64,000 nt of DNA from Sphingomonas sp. PP-CC-1A-547 (GCF_003610375.1 NZ_RAPZ01000010.1:966161-1030160); one strand, 5' to 3'; numbered from the stretch's first letter, positions 8,932-21,856 are shown. Made by a program: numbers and translations. The notes: generated by a model not told the origin, from the sequence alone.

Positions 8932-10746
8932 ATGAATCGTCGCCAGTTCCTCGCATCGGGCGGCGTCGCCGCGCTCGCTACCACGCTGCTGCCGTCGTCG
9001 GCCTTCGCGCAGTCGAGCGGCGACACCGCGCTCAACGCCGATTTCGAGCGAATCTTCCAGGCGAGCGTCGCGCGGTCGCCCGAACTCGCGACGTCGCTTG
9101 GTCTCGACAAGGGGCCGCTAGCATCGCTGAAGGGGCAATTGTCGCCACGCACACCCGACAAGCGCGCGCGCGACGTCGCCGAGACCAAGGCCGCGCTCGC
9201 CAGCCTGGCCCGTTATGACGGCGCGGGCCTGTCGCCGGCGGCCAAGCTCAACCTCGAAGTCGTGCGTTATTCGCTCAACACGCAGATCGCCGCGCCCGAG
9301 AAGTTCGCCATGGACAGCCCGATCCGCCCCTACCGGATCTTCCAGCAGGGCGGCGCCTATTTCCAGGTGCCGGATTTCCTCAACACCGCGCACACGATCA
9401 ACGCCACCCCGGATGCCGAAGCGTATTTGTCGCGGCTCGACCAGTTCGGCACGGTGCTCGATCAGGAAAGCGCGATGCAGCTGGCCGAGGCGGCCCGCGG
9501 CCTGCTCGCACCCGGCTGGTCGCTCGACCTGACGCTCGGCCAGATGCGGAAACTGCGCGGCCAGCCTGCCGCCACGTCGAGCATCGTCCAGTCGCTGGTG
9601 AAGCGCGCGGCGGCAAAGGGCCTGACCGGCGACTGGCAGGCGCGCGCCGCGAAGATCGTCGACGCGAAAGTGTATCCCGCGCTCGATCGCCAGATCGCGC
9701 TGATCGAGCGACTGAAGCCGACCACCAAGCCCGGCGACGGCATCTGGCGCGTGCCCAATGGCGATGCGATCTACGCGATGGCGTTGAACCAGGCGACCAC
9801 CACGACGATGAGCCCCGACGAGGTCCACCGCATCGGCCTCGCGCAGGTGGCGGAGATCACCGCGCAGCTCGACACGATCCTGAAGTCGCAGGGCTTCACG
9901 ACCGGCACGGTCGGCGAGCGGCTCGCCAAGCTGAACGTGACGCCGGACCAGCTCTACGCGAACACCCCGGAAGGCCGCACCGAACTCATCGCCGGCCTGA
10001 ACGACGGCATCAAGGCGATGTACGCCAAGCTGCCCCAGGCCTTCTCCGAAGTTCCGACGCAGCCGCTCGAAATCCGCGCGGTCCCGGTCGAGATCCAGGA
10101 CGGCGCATCGAACGGCTATTACAACCGCGCCTCGCTCGATGGCAGCCGTCCGGCGATCTACTTCGTCAATCTGAAGGATGTCGGCGACTGGCCGAAATAC
10201 ACCCTGCCGTCGCTCACCTATCACGAAGGCGTACCCGGGCATCACCTCCAGATCAGCCTCGCGCAGGAATCGAAGGACATCCCGACGCTCCGCAAGATCG
10301 GCTTCTTTTCCGCCTATTCGGAAGGCTGGGCGCTATATGCCGAGCAGCTCGCCGATGAACTCGGTGCCTATGCCTCACCGCTGGAGCGCGCGGGCTATCT
10401 CCAGTCGTTCCTGTTCCGCGCGACGCGACTGGTGGTCGATACCGGCATCCATGCGAAGCGCTGGAGCCGCGAGAAGGCGACCGACTATATGGTCGCGACG
10501 ACCGGCTTTGCCCGGCCCCGCACGCAGCGCGAAGTGGAGCGCTACTGCACGCAGGCAGGCCAGGCCTGCAGCTACAAGGTCGGCCACATGGCCTGGACGC
10601 GCGCAAGGATGAAGGCAAAGGCGGCGCTCGGCGACAAGTTCGACCTGAAGCAGTTCCACGACATACTGAAGGAAGGCGCAATGCCGCTCACGATCCTGGA
10701 ACGCCGCGTCGACGAGCGGATCGCGGCAATGAAGGGGAAGGGATAA
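8932..10746 (+). CDS. Tat-exported DUF885 metallopeptidase-like protein
   Basis: A 604-residue periplasmic protein. The N terminus MNRRQFLASGG with a hydrophobic stretch and SAFAQ cleavage site is a twin-arginine-type signal (RRQFL). The DUF885 signature HEGVPGHH lies at residues 431-438 (H431-E432 and H437/H438), the presumed zinc site of this gluzincin-like family. A second conserved stretch, FSAYSEGWALYAEQL, follows about 15 residues later and probably gives the third ligand. The start has GGGAGA 7 bases upstream; the longer in-frame extension is not family-like. It is monocistronic. Substrate is unknown; peptide or dipeptide hydrolysis is the usual guess. Confidence 0.87.
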   Translation: MNRRQFLASGGVAALATTLLPSSAFAQSSGDTALNADFERIFQASVARSPELATSLGLDKGPLASLKGQLSPRTPDKRARDVAETKAALASLARYDGAGLSPAAKLNLEVVRYSLNTQIAAPEKFAMDSPIRPYRIFQQGGAYFQVPDFLNTAHTINATPDAEAYLSRLDQFGTVLDQESAMQLAEAARGLLAPGWSLDLTLGQMRKLRGQPAATSSIVQSLVKRAAAKGLTGDWQARAAKIVDAKVYPALDRQIALIERLKPTTKPGDGIWRVPNGDAIYAMALNQATTTTMSPDEVHRIGLAQVAEITAQLDTILKSQGFTTGTVGERLAKLNVTPDQLYANTPEGRTELIAGLNDGIKAMYAKLPQAFSEVPTQPLEIRAVPVEIQDGASNGYYNRASLDGSRPAIYFVNLKDVGDWPKYTLPSLTYHEGVPGHHLQISLAQESKDIPTLRKIGFFSAYSEGWALYAEQLADELGAYASPLERAGYLQSFLFRATRLVVDTGIHAKRWSREKATDYMVATTGFARPRTQREVERYCTQAGQACSYKVGHMAWTRARMKAKAALGDKFDLKQFHDILKEGAMPLTILERRVDERIAAMKGKG

Positions 10747-10760
10747 CCGAGCGCCCTTAT

Positions 10761-10882
10761 CCTCCCCCGCAAGGGGGAGGTGGCGCCGAAGGTGACGGAG
10801 GGGGAGGACACGCAACCACGGTGATTCCTCACCTCCCCCTCCGTCTGGCAAGCGCCAGCCACCTCCCCCTGGCGGGGGAGGA
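10761..10882. repeat. Palindromic repeat family A, copy 1 (CTCCCCC/GGGGGAG)
   Basis: An imperfect 122-base palindrome beginning CCTCCCCCGCAAGGGGGAGG and ending in the mirrored CCTCCCCC-GGGGGAGG unit, with the inner arms GGTGACGGAGGGGGAGG and CCTCCCCCTCCGTCTGGC. A second copy with nearly the same sequence lies at 56083-56203. It sits 14 bases after the DUF885 stop, between convergent genes, and can fold into a cruciform or long hairpin. Confidence 0.85.
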
Positions 10883-11055
10883 TCAGGTGAATCGCTCGGG
10901 ATCGCTTCCACCCTTCCCTCTCCCAACGAGAGAGGGGGACAAATACGGGACGACGTAAGGGGGGTCTTCGCCCGGCGACGGACCTTCACCCTATGCCGCT
11001 TTCCGGCAGCGTCGCCTCGCCCGATCTGCGTCGGGTCAGGCACACCGCTCCACAC

Positions 11056-11203
11056 CCGTTCGTGCCGAGTAGAGACCGAGTAGCCCCCTTGGGCGTATCG
11101 AGGGCTCGTATCGAGGTACAGGTTCCGCGCGACACCCCGTCCCTCGATACGCCGTCTCGATACGCTCCTACGAAGCTGTTCGCCGCCTACTCGGGACGAA
11201 CGG
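11056..11203. repeat. Inverted repeat with CCGTTCG ends (family D relative)
   Basis: The ends CCGTTCGTGCCGAGTAG (left) and CTACTCGGGACGAACGG (right) are near-perfect inverted repeats bounding about 148 bases. The interior holds further short repeats of GTATCGAG/CTCGATAC. The outer heptamer is shared with the element at 45663-45733. It lies just 3' of the GH3 gene. Together with the family A copy it fills the 465-base gap between DUF885 and the GH3 gene; I see no ORF with coding character there. Confidence 0.65.
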
Positions 11204-11211
11204 ACGAGCCC

Positions 11212-13515
11212 TCACTTCCCCCCACGATCCAGCGTCTGCGCCCCAACCCGCACCGTCACCGTCTGCACGACATCCGCCGCCGACGTCGCCAGCATCACCT
11301 TGTAGTCGCCGCCAGCGATCTTCCACCCCCCGCTCGCGACATCGAACGTCGCCAACAATCGCGGATCGATCGTCACCGAAACAGCCTGCTCGGAACCCGG
11401 CGCCAGATCGACCTTGCGGAAAGCCCCGAGCCGCTTAGGCGCCTCCCAGCCCGCGCCAGACACATAGACCTGCGCGACCACCTTGCCCTGCACCGCACCG
11501 GTGTTCTTCACCGAGAACCCAGCCTTGATCCCCTTGCCCTGAGGCGCGGCAGTCAAACCACCCATCGCGAAGTTCGTGTAGGACAACCCGTAACCAAACG
11601 GGAACAGCGGCTTCGCGCCGGTCTTGTCGAACCACTTATAACCGACTGCGGCGCCCTCGATGTCGTAATTGCCCATCGGATGCGAATCGCGGTCGAGCTT
11701 CGGATCGCCCTCCAGAACCGGCCGCGGGGTCTGTGCAAGCGAGGCGGGGAAGGTCGCGGGCAGATGCCCCGACGGGTTGACCTCGCCGGTCAGCACGCGC
11801 GCGATCGCCTCGCCGCCAGCCGTGCCCGGATACCACGCCTCCAGCACCGCCCCGACCTTGCCGAGCCACGGCATCACGACGGGACCGCCGGTTTCGAGCA
11901 CGACCACCGTCTTCCTGTTCGCCCCCGCGACCGCGTCGATCAGCGCGTTCTGGCCAGCCGGCAGGTTCAAGTCGGGCACGTCGAACGACTCGCCGGTCCA
12001 CTGCTCGCCGAACACGACGACGATGTCCGCTTTTCGCGCCGCCGGGGCCGCCGCCTTGACGTCCTTGCCGTCGAGATACGTCACGGTCGCCCCGGTCCGC
12101 GCCTGCAAGGCCTTCATCGGCGACGACGCGTGATAGGTCTTCGGCCCCGGGAACCCGCTCGGGAACTCGTCCGCCACGATCAAGCCGTTGGCCGGCGCGT
12201 TGTGCGAATAGACCTGGCTCGAACCACCACCCGACAGCACGCCGACATCGGCATGCGCGCCGATCAACAGGATCGACTTGGCCGTCTTGGCGATCGGCAA
12301 CAGCCCCGCGGTGTTCTTGAGCAGGACGATGCCCTCCTCCGCATCCGCGCGCGTCACCTCGGCATGGGCAGCGTAATCGATCGTCGTCGCACGATCGCCC
12401 GCCACGACCTTGTCGAACGCTCCTACGGAAAACATTCCCCACAGTACGCGCCGCGCCATATCGGTCGCGCGCGCCTCAGTCACATGCCCGTTGTTGACCG
12501 CCTCGCGCAGCGCATCGGCAAAATACGCCGAGCGATCGAACGCCCAGCCCGATTGCTGGTCGAGCCCGGCATTGGCCGCCTCGCTGGTCGAATGCGTCGC
12601 GCCCCAGTCGGACATGACATAGCCCTTGAAGCCCCAGTTGCGCTTAAGGACTTTGTTCAAGAGCCAGTCGTTCTCGCACGCGTAATGGCCGTTTACGCGG
12701 TTGTACGAACACATCACCGAGCCGGGCTGACCGACCTCGTTGGCGATCTCGAACGCGAGCAGGTCGGACTGGCGCGCAGCCTGTTCGCCGATCTTGTGAT
12801 CGATGTTGTTGCGGTTCGTCTCCTGCCCGTTGAACGCGTAATGCTTCATCGTCGAGACGACGTGCTGCGACTGGATCCCCTTGATCTCGTGCCCGGTGAT
12901 GACGCCTGCCAGCAACGGATCCTCACCGCCATATTCGAAATTGCGGCCGTTGCGCGGCTCGCGCGTCAGGTTCATCCCGCCCGCAAGCTGCACGTTGAAG
13001 CCCGACAGGAATGCCTCGTTGCCAATCATCGCGCCGCCGGCCTGAGCCAGCTCGGGGTTCCAGGTCGACGCGGTAGCGATCCCGGAGGGCAGCGAGGTGC
13101 GTAAGCGAGGCGTCGGCCCACGCTGGCTAGCGACACCGACGCCAGCATCGGTCTGCCACTGGCTAGGGATACCGAGCCGCGGAATGCCGGGCACGATCCC
13201 GGCAGACGCAGCCAGCCCGTCCTTGGGATAGACCCAGTTCTTGACCGGCGTCTTCAGCCAGTCGGCATTGGTCGCAAAGTAACCGAAGGTGAGCTGCAGC
13301 TTCTCGTCGAGCGTCATCTCCTTGAGGAGCAGATCAACGCGCGCATCGGCGCCCAGCGCAGTGTTCATCCATGGCCGCGCCTTGGGAGCCTCGGTCCGCG
13401 CCGCCGCCGCACCGGGCGCATTGTTGGTCGTCTGCGCCACGGCGGGCGCGGCGATCGCCAGCACCGATCCCGCGAGCAAACGGACGAACAGGGCGCGGGA
13501 ACGAAATGCGGTCAT
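11212..13515 (-). CDS. Exported GH3-family beta-glucosidase
   Basis: A 767-residue glycoside hydrolase of family 3. A signal peptide (MTAFRSRALF to APAVAQ) is followed by the GH3 N-terminal barrel with KHYAFNGQE, GSVMCSYNRVNG and GYVMSDWGATHS, where Asp303 is the expected nucleophile. Next come the alpha/beta sandwich (GIVLLKNTAGLLPI, GGGSSQVYS) and a C-terminal fibronectin-III-like domain (FPFGYGLSYTNF, TVTVRVG). It should release terminal beta-linked glucose or xylose from oligosaccharides in the periplasm. The start at 13515 is preferred over 13587 because the signal peptide begins there. It stands alone between two repeat elements; no transporter or regulator is adjacent. Confidence 0.93.
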   Translation of the reverse strand: MTAFRSRALFVRLLAGSVLAIAAPAVAQTTNNAPGAAAARTEAPKARPWMNTALGADARVDLLLKEMTLDEKLQLTFGYFATNADWLKTPVKNWVYPKDGLAASAGIVPGIPRLGIPSQWQTDAGVGVASQRGPTPRLRTSLPSGIATASTWNPELAQAGGAMIGNEAFLSGFNVQLAGGMNLTREPRNGRNFEYGGEDPLLAGVITGHEIKGIQSQHVVSTMKHYAFNGQETNRNNIDHKIGEQAARQSDLLAFEIANEVGQPGSVMCSYNRVNGHYACENDWLLNKVLKRNWGFKGYVMSDWGATHSTSEAANAGLDQQSGWAFDRSAYFADALREAVNNGHVTEARATDMARRVLWGMFSVGAFDKVVAGDRATTIDYAAHAEVTRADAEEGIVLLKNTAGLLPIAKTAKSILLIGAHADVGVLSGGGSSQVYSHNAPANGLIVADEFPSGFPGPKTYHASSPMKALQARTGATVTYLDGKDVKAAAPAARKADIVVVFGEQWTGESFDVPDLNLPAGQNALIDAVAGANRKTVVVLETGGPVVMPWLGKVGAVLEAWYPGTAGGEAIARVLTGEVNPSGHLPATFPASLAQTPRPVLEGDPKLDRDSHPMGNYDIEGAAVGYKWFDKTGAKPLFPFGYGLSYTNFAMGGLTAAPQGKGIKAGFSVKNTGAVQGKVVAQVYVSGAGWEAPKRLGAFRKVDLAPGSEQAVSVTIDPRLLATFDVASGGWKIAGGDYKVMLATSAADVVQTVTVRVGAQTLDRGGK

Positions 13516-13590
13516 GGGCTTCACTTTCAGGCTGATCGAATGCCGTGTGTGCCGCGTTCGTCGCGTTACCGCAACCAGCCGTCGCAAGGT

Positions 13591-13700
13591 CTCCCCTCCC
13601 TGAAAGGGAGGGGTTGGGGGTGGGTCGGTTTCCGGATCGTGGAACGTCGGCGACCCAAGCCGGCCTACCCACCCCCGCCCCTCCCTTTCAGGGAGGGGGG
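13591..13700. repeat. Palindromic repeat family B, copy 1 (CCCCTCCCT)
   Basis: A 110-base inverted repeat with left arm CTCCCCTCCCTGAAAGGGAG then GGGTTGGGGGTGGGTCGG, and right arm CCACCCCCGCCCCTCCCTTT ending AGGGAGGGG. Each arm also folds on itself. A full copy lies at 53961-54071 and a single arm at 36721-36758. It occupies the gap between the 5' end of the GH3 gene and the 3' end of the oxoprolinase-like gene. Confidence 0.85.
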
Positions 13701-13785
13701 CAGAAGGAGGCGCAATGCTCTACCGAACGTCGGCGATCGCCTCCGCCATCAGCCGAAAGTCCTTCCCCGCGTGGCGCGGGTGCGG

Positions 13786-16700
13786 TCAGGCCTGGCCGAA
13801 GCCACCCCCGCCGGGCGTCTTGATCACGAACACGTCGCCGGCGTGCATGTCGACCTTGGCGGTCGAGCCGAGCCGTTCGATGCTGTCATCCGCGCGCTCG
13901 ACCGATGCCGAGCCGAGTCCGCCACTGTCACCGCCGGCCATCCCGAACGGCGGGACACGGCGGCGGTTTGCGAGGATGCAGGCGGTCATCTCCTCAAGGA
14001 ACCGAACGCGGCGCGTCGCGCCGTCGCCGCCGTGATGCGCGCCTGCCCCGCCCGAGCCGCGGCGGATCGAGAATTCCTCCAGCAACACCGGGAAGCGCGT
14101 CTCAAAGATTTCCGGGTCGGTGAGGCGGCTGTTGGTCATGTGCGTCTGGATCACCGACGCGCCGTCGAAGCCGGGGCCAGCACCTGCTCCTCCCGCAATA
14201 GTCTCGTAATATTGGTGCGTGTCGTTGCCGAAGGTGAAGTTGTTCATCGTCCCCTGGCTCGCCGCCATCGCACCGAGCGCGCCGAACAGCGCGTCGGTGA
14301 CGACCTGGCTGGTCTCGACGTTGCCGGCGACGACCGCCGCCGGATAGCGCGGGTTGAGCATCGAGCCTTCGGGCACGCGGATCGTCACGCCGCGCATGCA
14401 GCCGTCGTTGAGCGGCACGGCTTCGTCGATCAGTGCGCGGACGACGTAAAGCACGGCGGCACGGACGATCGAGACGGGGGCGTTGAAGTTGGTCGGACGT
14501 TGCTCGCTGGTACCGGCAAAGTCGACCTCCATCGTCGCGGCCTCGCGATCGACGCGGACCGCCACGCGGATCACGGCGCCGTCGTCCATTTCGTAGGCGA
14601 ACGCGCCATCGTCTAGCGTGGCGATCAGGCGGCGAACGGCGGCGTCGGCGTTGGCCTGGACGTGCTCCATGTATGCCGCGACGACGTCCGTGCCGTACTC
14701 GTCAGCCAGCCGCGTGAGACCGGTTGCGCCGCGCGTACAGGCGGCCAACTGCGCGGCGAGATCGGCGATGTTCTGGTCGATGTTGCGGGCTGGATAGGGG
14801 CCGCTCGCGAACACCGCGCGCAGTTCGGCTTCGAGGAAGCGTCCTTCGTCGACAACCAGAACGTCGTCGAGCAGCACGCCTTCTTCCTCGACCGAGCGGC
14901 TTTCGGGCGGCATCGATCCGGGGGTGATGCCGCCGACATCTGCGTGATGGCCGCGCGCTGCGACGAAGAAGGCGGGCGCGTCGTCATCTCCTGCAAAGAC
15001 CGGCATGATAACGGTGATGTCGGGCAGATGCGTGCCGCCACGATACGGCGCGTTGAGCGCGTAGGCGTCGCTGCGGCGGATACCACGGCCGTCTGCGCCG
15101 CCGCCTCGTGCGTCGATGATCGTGCGGATGCTTTCGCCCATCGAGCCGAGGTGGACCGGGATGTGTGGCGCGTTCGCGACGAGGTTGCCGTGTGCGTCGA
15201 ACAGCGCGCAACTGAAGTCGAGGCGCTCGCGAATGTTGACCGAAGCGGCGGAGCGCTGGAGCGCGGCGCCCATTTCCTCGGCGATGCTCATGAACAGACC
15301 GGCGAATATCGCCAGTCGGACCGGGTCGGCTTCGGTGCCTATGCTCGCGCCGACACGGGGGGCGATCCGGTCGAGGATCAGATTGCCGATCGGATCGACG
15401 CGCGCGCGCCAGCCGGGCTCGACGATGGTGGTCGAGACGCTGTCGAGAATCAGCGCGGGGCCGTCGATGGCGTGACCGGCGGGCAGGCCTTCGCGCGCCA
15501 GGACGGGCGTGTCGTGCCAAGCGCCGGCCATATAGACAGGGGCGACGGACAGGGGCGCGGCTGGCTCTTCGGGAAACGCGACAAGCGCGGCGTCGACGGG
15601 CGGACTCTCGGCAATGGCTTCCGCGACGATTCGGTCGGCTATCAGCGGTGCTTCGCTCGCGAAACCGAACTGCGCGATGTGTGCGGCGTCGAATGCGGCG
15701 ATCATCGCTGCCGGGTCGTCGAGATCGAGTTCGATCGTGTGGTCGGTCTGGCCTCGACGCAGATGCACGCGGCGTTCGATCCGCACGTCGTCCACCGTGA
15801 CACCCTGCGCCACCAGGGCGTCGCGCGCTGCTTCCGCCAGACCGTCCAGCGCCTGCGTGATCGCGGCATAGTCCGCGAACGCAGCACCCGAGGTCGCCTC
15901 GCGGAGCACGCGACGATCGGCGAGCCCCATGCCGTACGCCGACAGCACCCCGGCGAGCGGGTGGATCATCACGCGGTCCATCGCCAGCGCATCGGCGACG
16001 AGGCACGCATGCTGCCCCCCGGCTCCACCGAAGCAGGCGAGCGTGTAGCGCGTGACGTCATGCCCACGCGCGACGGAGATCGTCCGGATCGCGTTTGCCA
16101 TGTTCGCCACCGCGACCGCGACGAACCCTTCCGCCGCCACCTGCGGATCGAGCGGCAATTCCGCGAACCGCGCCGCTACCGCCTCGGCATCGGGCGGCTG
16201 GTCACCTTCCGATCCGAACAGCGCCGGGAAGAATTCGGGGCGAACCTTGCCGAGCATCACATTGCAGTCGGTCACCGTCAGCGGCCCGCCGCGGCGGTAA
16301 CACGCCGGCCCCGGCACCGCGCCCGCGCTCTCGGGACCGACGATCAGCCGCTCGCCATCGAACCGGCAGATCGAGCCGCCGCCTGCCGCGACGGTGTGGA
16401 TCCGCAGCATCGGCGCGCGAATGCGAGCGCCTGCGATCAGCGTCTCGGTGTCACGCTCGTAGGTGCCGGCATAGTGCGACACGTCGGTCGAGGTGCCGCC
16501 CATGTCGAAGCCGATGACGTGCTCGAACCCGGCCTCGCGCGCGGTCGCAGCCATGCCAACGATGCCCCCCGCCGGCCCCGACAGGATCGCATCCTTGCCG
16601 CGAAAGCCTGCGCCGTCGACCAGCCCGCCCGACGACTGCATGAACAACGCGCCCTGCCCCAGCGCGTCGCTCAGGCCCGCGACATAGCGGTCGACGACCG

Positions 16701-17325
16701 GCGACAAATATGCGTCGACGACGGTCGTATCGCCGCGGCCGATCAGCTTGATCAGCGGCGCGACGCGGTGGCTGACCGAAATCTGCGTGAAGCCTATCTC
16801 GGCCGCGATTGCCGCCAGCGCCTCCTCGTGCGCGGTGAAGCGGTAGCCGTGCATGAGGACAATCGCGACCGCGCGCAGACCGCTATCGAATGCCGCCTGC
16901 AATCCTGCACGGGCCGCGTCGACGTCGAGCCGACGGAGCACATCGCCCTCCGCCCCGACCCGCTCATCGATCTCCACAACCTGCGCGAATAGCGGCGGCG
17001 GACGGTTCACGTCGCGCGCGAAGATATCGGACCGCTCCTGGTGGCCGATCAGCAGCGCATCGCCGAACCCGCGCGTGATCGCGAGGGCCGTCGGCTCGCC
17101 CTTGCGCTCGAGCAACGCGTTGGTCGCGACCGTCGTCCCGATCCGCAGTTCGAGCGGCACATCCGCCCCGTCGGTCAATCGCCGGATCGCCTCGACCGCC
17201 GCGTCGTCATAGCGCTCGGGATCCTCGGAGAGCAGCTTGGCGGTGACGATCCGCCCGCCGGGCTGCCGCGCGACGACGTCGGTGAACGTGCCGCCGCGAT
17301 CGATCCAGAACTGCCATGTGGTCAT
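13786..17325 (-). CDS. Fused HyuA/HyuB hydantoinase/5-oxoprolinase family protein
   Basis: A 1179-residue protein joining the HyuA ATPase half and the HyuB half as in ATP-dependent 5-oxoprolinase. HyuA begins [14 protein letters not shown] and has the [13 protein letters not shown] motif near residue 275; HyuB starts around residue 645 with [16 protein letters not shown] and ends [10 protein letters not shown]. Length matches single-chain oxoprolinases (about 1200). The probable reaction is ATP-driven opening of 5-oxoproline to glutamate, although hydantoinase-type activity cannot be excluded from sequence. It is last in a tight operon, 7 bases after the cysteine-synthase-like gene, which supports a role in sulfur amino acid or glutathione-fragment breakdown. 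Confidence 0.88.
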   Translation of the reverse strand: MTTWQFWIDRGGTFTDVVARQPGGRIVTAKLLSEDPERYDDAAVEAIRRLTDGADVPLELRIGTTVATNALLERKGEPTALAITRGFGDALLIGHQERSDIFARDVNRPPPLFAQVVEIDERVGAEGDVLRRLDVDAARAGLQAAFDSGLRAVAIVLMHGYRFTAHEEALAAIAAEIGFTQISVSHRVAPLIKLIGRGDTTVVDAYLSPVVDRYVAGLSDALGQGALFMQSSGGLVDGAGFRGKDAILSGPAGGIVGMAATAREAGFEHVIGFDMGGTSTDVSHYAGTYERDTETLIAGARIRAPMLRIHTVAAGGGSICRFDGERLIVGPESAGAVPGPACYRRGGPLTVTDCNVMLGKVRPEFFPALFGSEGDQPPDAEAVAARFAELPLDPQVAAEGFVAVAVANMANAIRTISVARGHDVTRYTLACFGGAGGQHACLVADALAMDRVMIHPLAGVLSAYGMGLADRRVLREATSGAAFADYAAITQALDGLAEAARDALVAQGVTVDDVRIERRVHLRRGQTDHTIELDLDDPAAMIAAFDAAHIAQFGFASEAPLIADRIVAEAIAESPPVDAALVAFPEEPAAPLSVAPVYMAGAWHDTPVLAREGLPAGHAIDGPALILDSVSTTIVEPGWRARVDPIGNLILDRIAPRVGASIGTEADPVRLAIFAGLFMSIAEEMGAALQRSAASVNIRERLDFSCALFDAHGNLVANAPHIPVHLGSMGESIRTIIDARGGGADGRGIRRSDAYALNAPYRGGTHLPDITVIMPVFAGDDDAPAFFVAARGHHADVGGITPGSMPPESRSVEEEGVLLDDVLVVDEGRFLEAELRAVFASGPYPARNIDQNIADLAAQLAACTRGATGLTRLADEYGTDVVAAYMEHVQANADAAVRRLIATLDDGAFAYEMDDGAVIRVAVRVDREAATMEVDFAGTSEQRPTNFNAPVSIVRAAVLYVVRALIDEAVPLNDGCMRGVTIRVPEGSMLNPRYPAAVVAGNVETSQVVTDALFGALGAMAASQGTMNNFTFGNDTHQYYETIAGGAGAGPGFDGASVIQTHMTNSRLTDPEIFETRFPVLLEEFSIRRGSGGAGAHHGGDGATRRVRFLEEMTACILANRRRVPPFGMAGGDSGGLGSASVERADDSIERLGSTAKVDMHAGDVFVIKTPGGGGFGQA

Positions 17326-17332
17326 CGGTTAC

Positions 17333-18409
17333 TCAGCCCAGAAATTGCGTCATCCGCGCCGCCGCCCCGGTCCACGCCACCCCGCGATCGTCGAGCCATG
17401 CGTCGTCGTAATAGGTGCAGCCATAGCGGTCGCCGCCATCGCACAACAGCGTGACGATGCTGCCCGTCTTGCCCGCCGCGGCCATCTCCTCGACGATCTG
17501 CGCGCAGGCCCAAAGGTTGGTCCCGGTCGAGCCGCCGACGCGCCGGCCGAGCCGGTCGGACAGCGCGCGCATCGCGCCGATACTGTCGGCATCCTCGACC
17601 GCGATCATCCGGTCGATGACGCTCGGCACGAAGCTGGGCTCGACGCGCGGCCGTCCGATCCCCTCGATCCGCGAGGCGCACCCTTCGGGCAACGCGACCA
17701 CCGAGCGATCCTCGAAATGCCGGTGGAACACCGAGTGCACCGGGTCCGCGACGCACAATTTCGTGTCGTGCCGGCAATAGCGGATGAAGCGCCCGATCGT
17801 CGCCGACGTGCCGCCGGTCCCCGCGCCGCAGACGATCCAGGACGGGCACGGATGCTCCTCCTCGGCCATCTGCGCGAAGATGCTCTCGGCGATGTTGTTG
17901 TTGCCGCGCCAATCGGTCGCGCGCTCGGCATAAGTGAACTGGTCGAGATAAAGCCCGCCGGTCTCCGCCGCGAGCCGGTGTGACACCGCATAGACGGTGC
18001 GCGGATCGTCCACCATGTGGATCTCGCCGCCGTGAAAGCGGATCGCGTCGAGCTTCGGCTTGGCGGTCGAAGCGGGCACCGCCGCAATGAACCGCAGCCC
18101 CAGCATCCTGGCGAAATACGCCTCCGACACCGCAGTCGATCCCGACGAGGATTCGATCACCGTCGTCTCCGGCCCGATCCATTCGTTGCACAGCGCGTAC
18201 AAGAACAGCGAGCGCGCAAGCCGGTGCTTGAGGCTGCCGGTCGGGTGCGAACTCTCATCCTTCAGGTACAGCACGATGCCGGGATACCGCGGCAAATCCA
18301 CCCGAATCAGATGCGTGTCGGCGGACCGGTTATAGTCCGCCTCGATCCGCCGCACCGCCTCCGACAACCAGCGCCGGTCGACGCGTTTCCCCGTCATTGC
18401 AGGCGTCAT
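17333..18409 (-). CDS. PLP-dependent cysteine synthase-family enzyme
   Basis: A 358-residue fold-type II PLP enzyme. The Schiff-base Lys61 lies in HPTGSLKHR, the asparagine/serine loop is [15 protein letters not shown], and the phosphate-binding glycine loop is [14 protein letters not shown]. The C terminus carries [10 protein letters not shown] and [16 protein letters not shown]. These fit the cysteine synthase/cystathionine beta-synthase superfamily; the KHRLA context and C-terminal tail are those of a subgroup separate from CysK and CysM, so it may be a lyase (for example cysteine desulfhydrase) rather than a synthase. It overlaps the upstream oligopeptidase stop in ATGA and is followed closely by the oxoprolinase gene. 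Confidence 0.85.
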   Translation of the reverse strand: MTPAMTGKRVDRRWLSEAVRRIEADYNRSADTHLIRVDLPRYPGIVLYLKDESSHPTGSLKHRLARSLFLYALCNEWIGPETTVIESSSGSTAVSEAYFARMLGLRFIAAVPASTAKPKLDAIRFHGGEIHMVDDPRTVYAVSHRLAAETGGLYLDQFTYAERATDWRGNNNIAESIFAQMAEEEHPCPSWIVCGAGTGGTSATIGRFIRYCRHDTKLCVADPVHSVFHRHFEDRSVVALPEGCASRIEGIGRPRVEPSFVPSVIDRMIAVEDADSIGAMRALSDRLGRRVGGSTGTNLWACAQIVEEMAAAGKTGSIVTLLCDGGDRYGCTYYDDAWLDDRGVAWTGAAARMTQFLG

Positions 18410-20439
18410 TGCAGCCCGTGACGGACCAGCATCGCGGTCGGCTCGGGGTCACGCCCACGGAACGCACGGAAGCTGTCCGCCGCGGGTCGCGTGGCACCGC
18501 GCGCGAGCACTTCCTCGCGGAACCGGTCGCCGGTCTTGCGATCGACCAGCCCCGCCTCCGCGAACGCCTCGAAGCCGTCCGCCGCCAGCAATTCGGCATA
18601 GAGGTAGCTGTAATAGCCCGACGCATAGCCGCCCGCGAAAATGTGGCTGAACGCGTGCGGGAAGCGGTGCCATGCGGGCGGGCGAATCACCGCCACCTCG
18701 TCGCGCACCGCCTCGATCACCTCGATCGGATCGCTGCCCATCGTGCCGAGATGGAGGAGCAGGTCGAACAGCGCGAACTCGACCTGGCGCAGGATGAACA
18801 TCCCCGCCTGGAAATGCCGCGCCTTCACCATCCGCTCGAACAGGTCGGCGGGGAGCTTCTCGCCGGTCTTGTAGTGGCCGGACATGCCGGTCAGCACGTC
18901 CTCGTCCCAGGCGAAATCCTCCATCAGCTGGCTCGGCAGCTCGATCGCGTCCCATTCGAAACCATTGGTGCCGGCGATGCTCGGCCGGTTCACCTTGGTG
19001 AAGAGCAAGTGGATGCAGTGGCCGGTCTCGTGCAGCAGCGTCGTCACGTCGTTGTGGCTCAGCAAAGACGGCGTCTCGCCGCCGTCCGGCGCGAAGTTGC
19101 AGACGAGATACGCGACCGGCACCGTCACGGTATTGCCGTCGTGCAACCGCGGCCGCGCCTGCGCCATCCACGCGCCGCCACGCTTGCCGGTGCGGGCGTG
19201 GAGGTCGAGATACAGCCCGGCGAACACCGTCCCGCTCTCGTCGACCACGTCGAAGAACCGCGCATCGTCGTGATACAGCGACACATCGTCACGCTCGACC
19301 AGCTTGATGCCGAACAGCCGCTGCATCAGCGTTTGCCAGCCTTCCATCACGCGCGCGACCGGGAAATACGCCTTCACCACCTGCGCATCGACCGCGTAGC
19401 GATCCTGCCGCAGCCAGTTCGACACGAAGCCCGCATCCCACGGCTCGAAATCGGCGATCCCGAGTTGCTCGGCGGCAAACGTCTTCAGCTCGGCAAGGTC
19501 ACGCTCAGCCGCCGGCTTCGCGCGCCGCGCCAGATCGCGCAGAAACGCGATCACCTCGGCGCCATTGGGGGCCATCTTGGTCTCCAGCGACCAGGCGACC
19601 GGATCGGTGAAGCCGAGCAGCTTGGCGCCCTCATGCCGCAGTTCGAGGATACGCGCGATCCGCGCACTGTTGTCGAACTCGCCGGCATTCGGCCCCTGGT
19701 CCGACGCGCGGGTCGCGAACGCGCGGTACATGCGCGCGCGCAGGTCGCGGTTCTCGGCGAAGGTCAGCACCGCGTTGACGCTCGGCTGTTGGAGCGTGAC
19801 GAGCCAGCCAGCCTGCCCCTTCGCCTCGGCGGCATCCGCGAACATCGCCTTATCCGCGTCGGAAATCCCGGCGAGGTCCGCCTCGTCCGTCACCAGCTCC
19901 GACCACGCATCGGTCGCATCGAGCACCGCGCTGCCGAACTCGTTCGACAACCCCGACAGTTCTACCGAAATCTCGCTGAACCGATCGCGTGCCTCGGGCT
20001 CCAGCGCCACGCCCGACAGCGTAAAATCGCGGATCGCCTGCTCCACCGCGACCCGGTCTTCGACGGGCAGGTCGGCAAACTCGGGCGACACGCTCAGCGC
20101 GACGAACACTTCGTACAAATCGCGGTTCTGCCCGACCTTCATATCGTTCTCGACGAGCCGCTTCTGCCCCTCCGAATACGCTGCGCGCAGCTCCGGCGTG
20201 TCCGCGACCCCGTGCAGATGCGACACCGCCGACCAGATCGCGCCAATCTCGGTATTCGCGCGCTCATACGGCAGCCACGCGCCCGCGAAATCGGTTGGTC
20301 GCTCGGTCGTCAGCGCCTCGACCATCGCCTCATGCCGCGCGATCGCCTCGTCGAGCGCAGGCGCGATCTGGTCGGGCGAGAGCTCCGCAAAACGTGGCAG
20401 CGACAGCGTATCGAGAAGCGGGTTCGTCGGGGCAGTCAT
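18406..20439 (-). CDS. M3-family oligopeptidase (oligopeptidase A/Dcp type)
   Basis: A 677-residue zinc metallopeptidase. The HExxH motif is HETGH at residues 470-474 with the downstream glutamate region [32 protein letters not shown] near the C terminus is the conserved substrate-binding stretch of M3 peptidases. No signal peptide is visible, so it is cytosolic and should cleave short peptides. The start [10 protein letters not shown] is chosen over the in-frame ORF beginning 27 codons earlier because the family N terminus begins there and because it leaves a 10-base gap after sdaA. It is coupled by ATGA to the cysteine-synthase-like gene. Confidence 0.93.
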   Translation of the reverse strand: MTAPTNPLLDTLSLPRFAELSPDQIAPALDEAIARHEAMVEALTTERPTDFAGAWLPYERANTEIGAIWSAVSHLHGVADTPELRAAYSEGQKRLVENDMKVGQNRDLYEVFVALSVSPEFADLPVEDRVAVEQAIRDFTLSGVALEPEARDRFSEISVELSGLSNEFGSAVLDATDAWSELVTDEADLAGISDADKAMFADAAEAKGQAGWLVTLQQPSVNAVLTFAENRDLRARMYRAFATRASDQGPNAGEFDNSARIARILELRHEGAKLLGFTDPVAWSLETKMAPNGAEVIAFLRDLARRAKPAAERDLAELKTFAAEQLGIADFEPWDAGFVSNWLRQDRYAVDAQVVKAYFPVARVMEGWQTLMQRLFGIKLVERDDVSLYHDDARFFDVVDESGTVFAGLYLDLHARTGKRGGAWMAQARPRLHDGNTVTVPVAYLVCNFAPDGGETPSLLSHNDVTTLLHETGHCIHLLFTKVNRPSIAGTNGFEWDAIELPSQLMEDFAWDEDVLTGMSGHYKTGEKLPADLFERMVKARHFQAGMFILRQVEFALFDLLLHLGTMGSDPIEVIEAVRDEVAVIRPPAWHRFPHAFSHIFAGGYASGYYSYLYAELLAADGFEAFAEAGLVDRKTGDRFREEVLARGATRPAADSFRAFRGRDPEPTAMLVRHGLQ

Positions 20440-20449
20440 TCGAAATCCT

Positions 20450-21856
<1,407 letters not shown>

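Noticed and set aside
10747..11211. Possible CRISPR or tandem array between DUF885 and the GH3 gene
   Set aside because: The repeats are inverted arms of single palindromes, not regularly spaced direct repeats with spacers; no cas gene is present.
14662..16992. 776-codon plus-strand ORF opposite the oxoprolinase gene
   Set aside because: It is an antisense frame; the real gene has complete HyuA and HyuB motifs on the other strand.
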